Shown here in pieces: positions 58,700 to 64,000 of a stretch of DNA of 64,000 nucleotides. The notes beneath the pieces were generated by a model, which had not been told where the DNA came from, did no database searches, and saw nothing but the letters and a program-made list of their open reading frames with translations. The stretch is taken from positions 9,788,501-9,852,500 of the forward strand of contig NZ_CP071091.1 in NCBI RefSeq assembly GCF_017301635.1, in the 5' to 3' direction. The DNA comes from Myxococcus landrumus. GTDB taxonomy: Bacteria > Myxococcota > Myxococcia > Myxococcales > Myxococcaceae. Within the stretch, counting starts at the first letter, position 1, and the number at the start of each line of letters is the position of its first letter. Both the position numbers and the translations under genes were made by a program.

Positions 58700-61311
58700 G
58701 ACATCATCTCCTTGACCGCTTGTTCATTGAGCTGAAGCGTTTCATCGCCCTCGATGAGCGGCTCGCCGCACACCTCGAAGGCCGCGTCGTTGATGACGTC
58801 CAGCGCGCCCTCCGGGAGCAGGCCGAGCCCACTGGCGAGCTTCTCCACCTCTGGCCGAGGCCACTCCGGCTTCGCGACGAGCGCGCGAAGCAGGGAGGTG
58901 TGGAGGGCATCCAGGCCCGCGACTCCCGCCTCCGTCGTGGGGGGCGGCGTTGGGGCTGGGGGAGGTGGGGCTTCTTCATCGGCGAAGATGCTTCCCAGGA
59001 GGCTGGAGACCGCGGCGGTCTCGGCGAGCTTCGCCTGGACGGTGCGCATGTCGAGCGCCAGTCGCTCGTTCTTCTCGGGGGGCGGCGCGGGGATGTCGAA
59101 GCCCTTCTCGGGGGCTCCCGCCAGCCGCATGGGGACGGGCTCGGTCGCCGCCGTGGGGCGGGGGGCCGTGGCGGCGTGGACTCGCGAGTAGACGGTGCTC
59201 TCGTCCAGCCCGAGCATGGCGTACAGCTTCGACAGGGTCTTGATCTCCTGGGGCGACACGCTGCCGTCCGCCACGGCGACCTCGACGAGGAGGTTTCCGA
59301 GCGAGGTGCGGGCCTCGGGTGTCAGCGCCTCCACGCGCTTCTTGTGGCCCGCGCTGGAGGCGGGTCTCGTGAGCAGCCAGGCGACATGGGCTCGAAGCCG
59401 GGCCTTCTCCGAGGCGAGCAGTCCTTGCGCTGCTTCCACCAAGGCTTCCATGCGGGTGACTTCATCCAAGGACACGACTCCGTCGGCGGTCGCCACCGCG
59501 GCGGCGAGGTGGAGCATCGCGAGCGCGGACAGGTAGCTGGGAGTCGGTGCGCTCGGCGAATCCGGAGGCAGCGCGAAGAGCTGGGCGGACTCGTCGGCGG
59601 AGAGCAGGGCTCCGCCCATGCGAGGGTCGGGCTCCATGCCGTAGCCCAGCTTCTCGAGGGCCTGGGCCAGACCCACCGCTTCGGACCTGGAGAGCTTGCC
59701 GGAGGTCGCGGTGGGCCAGTGCTTCAACATCTCTGTGGCGGCGACGGGCGCGGAAGGTTTGCTCCCGAGTGCTTCTCGCAGCAGCGCGCGGAGGGCCTGC
59801 ACGTCCGAGCCTCCCTCCATGGAGGTCGTCAGCTCGGGGGGGAGGAGCGCCAGGGCGCTCATGCTGTTGCGAGCCTCGGGGTTCTTCCCCACCCAGCGGC
59901 TGTAGGACTCGAGCGACTCACAGCAGTCCTCGATGAGCTCGCGCACGGGCTTGAGGGAGGTTTCGGAGGCTTCGCTGACGGAGGTCGAAACCAGACGCAC
60001 CATGCCCGCGAAGGAGGCGCTCGCGGGTTGGTAGCGCGCCTCTACCTGCGACTTCTTCGCACGGGGGATGATGCCCGCCCCGTGGTCTCGCTGATACCGC
60101 GCATGAAAGAGGGCCTGGAACTCCTCGGGGCAGCGGATGGCGGGAGTTCGCAGCTTCGTGTCACTGGCCTCCACTGCCCAGGCGAGGGCCCAGTCCGCTG
60201 GCAGCGGGAGCCCCTTCGTGGCGGCGGTTCCCGCCGCGACTCGTACATCGAACGAGGCCGCGCCAGCGTGGCGCAGTGTGAACTGAGGGACTTCCTTCAG
60301 CAGTCCGTCTTCACCGGTGCGCCGCACGCGCAAGACATCGAGGAAGGCCGAGGCGTAGCTGCGGAAGGAACCGTTCTCGGCGTGGATTTCGAGGAGGCGT
60401 TGGACTTCGTCCTCGATGAGCCGAGCCTCGGCGAGGGCGGCCGGGTCCGTGCCCAGCTCGATGAGTGCTCGGCGTTCCAGTCCGTAGAAGAAGAGGAAGA
60501 CGTATCCGATGTAGGCGGTGGGGTTGCGTCGCCCACTCGCGAGCCACTCCAGATAACCCGCTCGGGATGCGGGGGAGATGTCCGAGTACGAGGGCCAATA
60601 CTTCATGCCCTTCCCATCTCGGTTCGGGCGTGAGGCCACTTCGAGGCGCGGGTTGATGAGCGCGGGCTCGGTGCCTGGTGCGTTCACGGCGCGCAGGCGC
60701 CCGCCGACGTAGACCATTCCATCCTTGAGCGTGTAACCGGCGACCGCGATGGACTGGCCCGGAGGAATCCACTCTGTCTTCCCCGCGACGGGGGGCCACA
60801 ACGTGGGAGTGGCGGCTGGCTCGATGACGCGAGCGGGAGCGGTGCTCGCGGCGGAATCCTGGCGGGGAGTGGCCTCGACCGTTGGCGCACGTTCGACGTG
60901 CGGCGGGAGTTCGATGAGCTTCGAAGCCGGGGCGGGCTCGACACGAGGAGTCGCCGGTGCCGATGCGGTCGATGCGTGTACCTGGGGCGTGTGCCGAACC
61001 TCGGGCTGTGGCTCATCGGGGATGCGGACCTCGAGTCCAGGGGAGAGCTTGGGGGCGCTCGCGGTCTCGAAGCGGAGGCTGATGGTGGAGGCGTCAGGCG
61101 AAGGGGCCGCGGGACTGGATGCGGCCGTGGGCTGGACGCCGGACCGGGCCTGCTGCGCGGCCTTCCACTGGGCATTGAGCTTGTTGAGCCAGACAATGCC
61201 TCCCCACGCGCCCAGCCCGAAGACAACCACACAGCACAGCGCCCCTCCGACGCCGTCTGATTGCGCGGCGGCCACCAGGGTTGGCAGCGCCTGAATCCCT
61301 ACCGCCATCAT
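58696..61311 (-). CDS. TerB-N/TerB/TerB-C membrane-anchored protein
   Basis: 871 residues. One N-terminal membrane helix (about 23-42, GALCCVVVFGLGAWGGIVWLN) is followed by a disordered Pro/Ala linker to about 180. TerB-N spans about 185-400 (WIPPGQSIAVAGYTLKDGMVYVGG, then YWPSYSDISPASRAGYLEWLASGRRNP and FLFFYGLERR). A TerB-like acidic helical domain lies at about 610-740 (LAAAVATADGVVSLDEVTRMEALVE, AVADGSVSPQEIKTL). The TerB-C domain is in the last 120 residues. The TerB segments have D-x-x-(V/S)-S-x-x-E metal-binding type motifs. First gene of the eight-gene operon; GGGGAG is upstream of the ATG. Confidence 0.93.
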   Translation of the reverse strand: MMAVGIQALPTLVAAAQSDGVGGALCCVVVFGLGAWGGIVWLNKLNAQWKAAQQARSGVQPTAASSPAAPSPDASTISLRFETASAPKLSPGLEVRIPDEPQPEVRHTPQVHASTASAPATPRVEPAPASKLIELPPHVERAPTVEATPRQDSAASTAPARVIEPAATPTLWPPVAGKTEWIPPGQSIAVAGYTLKDGMVYVGGRLRAVNAPGTEPALINPRLEVASRPNRDGKGMKYWPSYSDISPASRAGYLEWLASGRRNPTAYIGYVFLFFYGLERRALIELGTDPAALAEARLIEDEVQRLLEIHAENGSFRSYASAFLDVLRVRRTGEDGLLKEVPQFTLRHAGAASFDVRVAAGTAATKGLPLPADWALAWAVEASDTKLRTPAIRCPEEFQALFHARYQRDHGAGIIPRAKKSQVEARYQPASASFAGMVRLVSTSVSEASETSLKPVRELIEDCCESLESYSRWVGKNPEARNSMSALALLPPELTTSMEGGSDVQALRALLREALGSKPSAPVAATEMLKHWPTATSGKLSRSEAVGLAQALEKLGYGMEPDPRMGGALLSADESAQLFALPPDSPSAPTPSYLSALAMLHLAAAVATADGVVSLDEVTRMEALVEAAQGLLASEKARLRAHVAWLLTRPASSAGHKKRVEALTPEARTSLGNLLVEVAVADGSVSPQEIKTLSKLYAMLGLDESTVYSRVHAATAPRPTAATEPVPMRLAGAPEKGFDIPAPPPEKNERLALDMRTVQAKLAETAAVSSLLGSIFADEEAPPPPAPTPPPTTEAGVAGLDALHTSLLRALVAKPEWPRPEVEKLASGLGLLPEGALDVINDAAFEVCGEPLIEGDETLQLNEQAVKEMMS

Positions 61312-61387
61312 GTCGCTCCCCGCCTGTCAGCCAGATGAAGGCTAATCGGATACAGGGAGCGAGTGTGCGGGAAAGTCAGCCGTGGCG

Positions 61388-61407
61388 CATACCTCCTGGG
61401 AGGTATG
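61388..61407. promoter_or_regulatory. 20-bp palindrome between the TerB/HXS operon and the divergent operon
   Basis: CATACCTCC-TG-GGAGGTATG, a perfect 9-bp dyad with a 2-bp centre. It lies 77 bp upstream of the TerB start and 113 bp upstream of the divergent membrane-protein gene, well placed for an operator controlling both. No regulator gene is adjacent. It could also form a small hairpin in RNA. Confidence 0.55.
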
Positions 61408-61519
61408 TTCATCGGGGCGGCCATGACCCAGCATGGGTCTGAAAAGTGTCGTGCCCCAGGCCCTTGCGCATGGGTTGGGTTTTCGCTTCAAGCTCTCACC
61501 AAGATTGCCGAGGTGTGTG

Positions 61520-62512
61520 ATGCCGCTGCCGCTCATTCCCGCTGCGATTCTTCTTGCGGGCCTCTTTGGTTATGGCGCCAAGAAAGGCTACGACGGAATC
61601 GAGAGCATCAAGGACGCCAAGGCCATTGGTGAGGAGGCGCAGGCCCGACATCAGGGGGCGGTTCAACGCTTGGATGGGGCTCGCCGCGCGTTGCATCACC
61701 AGCTTGAGGCCTTGTCATCCCAGCGGGACGGCATCATTGCCACGACCTTCCGCCGGCTCTTCGACTTCCTCGCGCAGTTGAGTCAAAAGGCTCGTCTCGA
61801 GGCGCTTGATCGCTTGGGGTCGGTGGGGGTGAGTCGGGAGTCGGTCCGCCAGTTCGCGATGCAGTACATCGAGGCGGGAGGCACTCTCTCGGGGGCGGTG
61901 GCGGCGGCTGTCACGGGGGCGGGGGCGAGCGCCCTGACCACGGGGCTGGTCACCACCTTCGCTACCGCAGGCACAGGCGCCGCGATGTCGGGACTCTCCG
62001 GTGCGGCTGCCAACAGTGCCTTGCTGGCATGGCTGGGAGGTGGTTCCCTCGCCTCGGGAGGGCTGGGCGCAGCGGGAGGCGCGGTGGTTCTGGGAGGCAT
62101 CGCTGTGGCTCCCGCGGTGGCTGTCGTCGGCTTCGTCCTGGCGCTCCAGGGAGAGAAGGTGAAGACGAAGGCCATCGCCTATGCCGAAGAGGTCGACGTG
62201 CAAGTCGCACGCATCGACGCGGCCATCGCGCTGCTGGCACGGGCAGGCACGCGTGTGGAGGAATTGAGCGGTGTGCTTGGCGAGCTCGATGTCCGCGCGG
62301 GCAGGGCGATTGACGCACTGTGGGAGTTGGAGGGCCAGTTCGACGTGGAGAATGAGGTCCATCTCGCCCGGTTCGCCACCGCCATGCAGTTGGTGAAGGC
62401 AGAGAGCGAACTGATGAGAACTCCACTCTTCACCGAGGGCGGCGATATCAACACCCAACTCGAGGCCCTGCTGGACCAGTCTCGTGGCCTCCTTCAACAG
62501 GAGATTCCATGA
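61520..62512 (+). CDS. Glycine-zipper membrane protein, divergent from the TerB/HXS operon
   Basis: 330 residues from the ATG at 61520 (GAGG upstream). An N-terminal membrane helix (PLIPAAILLAGLFGYG) is followed by an amphipathic helical region. The centre (about 115-215) is a long run of Gly/Ala-rich hydrophobic segments (TGAGASALTTGLVTTFATAG, LSGAAANSALLAWLGGGSLA, AGGAVVLGGIAVAPAVAVVG), separated by short turns. The C-terminal third is a coiled-coil-like region (ELSGVLGELDVRAGRAIDALWELEGQ). The central text is like a family I recall from other bacterial genomes, where it often appears beside phage-defence genes; this is from memory. Pore-forming or membrane-bending activity is an inference. 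Overlaps the next gene by 4 bp. Confidence 0.75.
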   Translation: MPLPLIPAAILLAGLFGYGAKKGYDGIESIKDAKAIGEEAQARHQGAVQRLDGARRALHHQLEALSSQRDGIIATTFRRLFDFLAQLSQKARLEALDRLGSVGVSRESVRQFAMQYIEAGGTLSGAVAAAVTGAGASALTTGLVTTFATAGTGAAMSGLSGAAANSALLAWLGGGSLASGGLGAAGGAVVLGGIAVAPAVAVVGFVLALQGEKVKTKAIAYAEEVDVQVARIDAAIALLARAGTRVEELSGVLGELDVRAGRAIDALWELEGQFDVENEVHLARFATAMQLVKAESELMRTPLFTEGGDINTQLEALLDQSRGLLQQEIP

Positions 62513-62886
62513 AGCAGAGAACAGGCCTGCCCTTGAACGATGTGCTGACTGGCATCAAGGTCGTGGCCGAGTGCGTGCGCGACATCGAGAAAGAGCGCAC
62601 GGAACAAGTCCGGCTCCGCGAGCAAGCCCGGATGGATGTCGAGCGCATCCATGCCATGCGGGATGTGCTCATGGACTACCTGGACCGCAGCTTCGACGAA
62701 CGCCGCGAGAACTTCCGACAGCTCTTCGAGCGCCTGGACACTGCTATCGCGAGCGACAATGCGGGGATTGCGGCGGCGGTTCTGGAGTCGGTCGTGAAGC
62801 TGGCCGATGCCTCCCCTTTCAAGGCTTTGCAAGATGTGGCGGCGACTCGTGCCGCGCTCGGAAAGGAGACGGAGTGGAAGTTCTGA
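62509..62886 (+). CDS. Small helical protein translated with the glycine-zipper protein
   Basis: 125 residues, highly charged and nearly all helical (VRDIEKERTEQVRLREQARMD, then MDYLDRSFDERRENFRQLFERLDTAI and LASVV-type C-terminal helices). No signal or membrane segment. The ATG overlaps the stop of the preceding gene (ATGA). The helical end of the upstream protein and this protein may form a complex. No family recognised. Confidence 0.75.
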   Translation: MKQRTGLPLNDVLTGIKVVAECVRDIEKERTEQVRLREQARMDVERIHAMRDVLMDYLDRSFDERRENFRQLFERLDTAIASDNAGIAAAVLESVVKLADASPFKALQDVAATRAALGKETEWKF

Positions 62887-62975
62887 ATGCGCTCAGCGGG
62901 GGGCGCCCTTTGTAGAGGGCGGAGCGCCCTTCACGCGGCCTCATCAGGATTCAAGAGCTGCGAGTTGATGCGCCA

Positions 62976-63012
62976 AGGACCGGCGGAGGCCCCTTCGAGC
63001 CTCGCCGGTCCT
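62976..63012. terminator. Hairpin between convergent genes
   Basis: AGGACCGGCGGAGGC (62976-62990) pairs with GCCTCGCCGGTCCT (62999-63012), a 14-bp stem with a single bulged G and an 8-nt loop. It lies between the helical-protein gene and the serine hydrolase gene. Probable bidirectional terminator. Confidence 0.55.
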
Positions 63013-63028
63013 CTTCCCGCGACCCTTG

Positions 63029-64000
63029 TCAGAACAGGTTGTGCGCGGGCCAGGCGCTGACGCCGTTCACGACGTTCCACATCATGCTGTCGAGGTTGAT
63101 GTCGGACGTGCCCGAGCCGGACTTGTTGTTGGAGTTGGTCATGGCGGACCAAGTGAACTCCTCGGTGCGGCTGGGGCCGTAGCGGTCATCGGTCCGCACC
63201 AGGAGGGCCAAGGTGCCGGGGACGTAGCCGTTGTGCCACCAGTTGGGGAGGCTGTTCACCGACCAGCCCTTGGCGTAGTTGACGGGGTTGCCTCCCGTGT
63301 CGACCGCCGTCGTGCGGGTGGTCATCGTGGTCATGGACGTCGCGTTCAGCAGGTCCGGGACGGTGGAGAACCCATCCGCTCGCACGGCGACGCGCACCGC
63401 ATCGATGGGCGTGACCACCCAGCCACCGTGCGCATCCATGCGATGCACCGGCATGCCGTACGGGTTGGAGGCCCCCGCGCCAAGCTGGTAGTAGATGACC
63501 TCGTTGGGCAACCGCGCGCTCAGCGTATCGCCTCCCACCGCGAAGCTGGTGGCGCCGCTGGGCGTGAACACGGTGTTGTTCATATAGGTGTCATAGGGCA
63601 GCCCCGTGACACGCTCGATGATGCGACCCAGGACGCAGTAGCCGAAGTTCGAATACTGGTACCGCGTCCCCGGCGCGAACTCGAGCGGCACGTTCTGCAA
63701 CACCCACTGGATGAGCTGCGCGTGGTTCATGGCCGTGTTCATGAACATGGGGTCCCCCGAACCATCGGCGCTGTCGTTGTCCCAGCCTCCCGCGGTGTGC
63801 TCGAGCAGGTTCTGGACGGTGATGTTCAGGACGCGGCTGTCCTGGTACGTGCCCTGCGTGCCGTAGAGCTCTCCGAGCAACGCGCCCCTGCCGAAGACGC
63901 GGTCCGTCAGCTGAATCTGGCCGCTCTCGATCAGCCGCATGATGCCGATGGACGTCAGCGGCTTGGACACACTGGCGACGCGGAAGCGGTGGGAGGAGTT
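63029..64000 (-). CDS. Serine hydrolase, beta-lactamase family (5' end outside the window)
   Basis: The last 323 residues of a class C beta-lactamase-like hydrolase; the reading frame is open to the window edge. The nucleophile motif is S-V-S-K in RVASVSKPLTS, about 12 residues after the cut; then YSN in YQYSNFGYCVLG and the third motif H-N-G in WWHNGYVPG. The rest is typical (NLLEHTAGGWDND). The N-terminus with any signal peptide is missing here. Third member of this family in the window. Substrate unknown. Confidence 0.88.
   Translation of the reverse strand, partial: NSSHRFRVASVSKPLTSIGIMRLIESGQIQLTDRVFGRGALLGELYGTQGTYQDSRVLNITVQNLLEHTAGGWDNDSADGSGDPMFMNTAMNHAQLIQWVLQNVPLEFAPGTRYQYSNFGYCVLGRIIERVTGLPYDTYMNNTVFTPSGATSFAVGGDTLSARLPNEVIYYQLGAGASNPYGMPVHRMDAHGGWVVTPIDAVRVAVRADGFSTVPDLLNATSMTTMTTRTTAVDTGGNPVNYAKGWSVNSLPNWWHNGYVPGTLALLVRTDDRYGPSRTEEFTWSAMTNSNNKSGSGTSDINLDSMMWNVVNGVSAWPAHNLF

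Noticed and set aside
55138..61311. A complete BREX system
   Set aside because: Only BrxD-like and BrxHI-like genes are present; PglX, PglZ, BrxA/B and BrxC are absent, and a TerB protein stands in their place.
1..64000. tRNA genes, CRISPR arrays, insertion sequences, prophage
   Set aside because: None were recognised on reading: no cloverleaf-like sequences, regularly spaced direct repeats of CRISPR size, transposase motifs or phage structural genes.

Overview
The window is a stretch of GC-rich chromosome that looks myxobacterial (Myxococcus/Corallococcus/Pyxidicoccus-like). This is inferred from the strong third-position GC bias, the many small lipoproteins and secreted proteins of unknown role, the retron-type reverse transcriptase and the scattered ECF sigma, AraC and GlxA regulators. 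No tRNA, rRNA, CRISPR array or insertion sequence was recognised. Almost every base is coding, and convergent gene pairs are often separated by GC-rich inverted repeats that probably act as terminators.

Region by region: (1) 1-19.6 kb is ordinary accessory chromosome. It holds a WGR-like protein, two beta-lactamase-fold serine hydrolases, three methyltransferases, a thiamine-diphosphate enzyme paired with a MEKHLA-domain protein, a lipoprotein amidohydrolase divergent from a tetratricopeptide-like protein across three palindromes spaced exactly 20 bp apart, a secreted zinc peptidase candidate, and a GlxA regulator divergent from an isochorismatase-type hydrolase. (2) 19.7-24.4 kb is a probable retron locus. 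A SIR2-like gene, a 93-nt element bounded by a 15-nt inverted repeat (candidate msr-msd) and a retron reverse transcriptase are co-directional, and converge on a nucleosidase/DUF3800-like fusion. (3) 24.5-49.3 kb is again mixed: an imine-reductase-like dehydrogenase, a 1093-residue protein with a papain-like N-terminal motif, an ECF sigma factor with a small membrane protein, an O-methyltransferase, an SDR with an apparent ACG start, a MarR/AraC-type regulator, a ferritin-like lipoprotein, a macro-domain protein and a 1012-residue carboxypeptidase-regulatory repeat protein with an inverted fragment of itself nearby. (4) 49.3-62.9 kb is the most striking part. Eight tightly packed genes on the minus strand run from a TerB-N/TerB/TerB-C membrane protein through a BrxD-like ATPase, an Lhr/BrxHI-like helicase and a DnaJ-type zinc-finger membrane protein into a complete His-Xaa-Ser peptide system (hxsA, hxsD, hxsB, hxsC). 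A two-gene operon (glycine-zipper membrane protein plus small helical protein) is divergent from it across a 20-bp palindrome. (5) 63.0-64.0 kb is a serine hydrolase cut by the window edge.

How the genes may work together: the TerB/ATPase/helicase trio resembles known stress- and defence-associated modules, and here its operon continues with short overlaps or gaps into a radical-SAM peptide-modification system. I infer that a modified HxsA peptide may be part of the response. Separately, the retron RT with its ncRNA candidate and a SIR2-like partner has the layout of a toxin/antitoxin-type antiphage system. All functional statements come from motif reading; no database search was possible.
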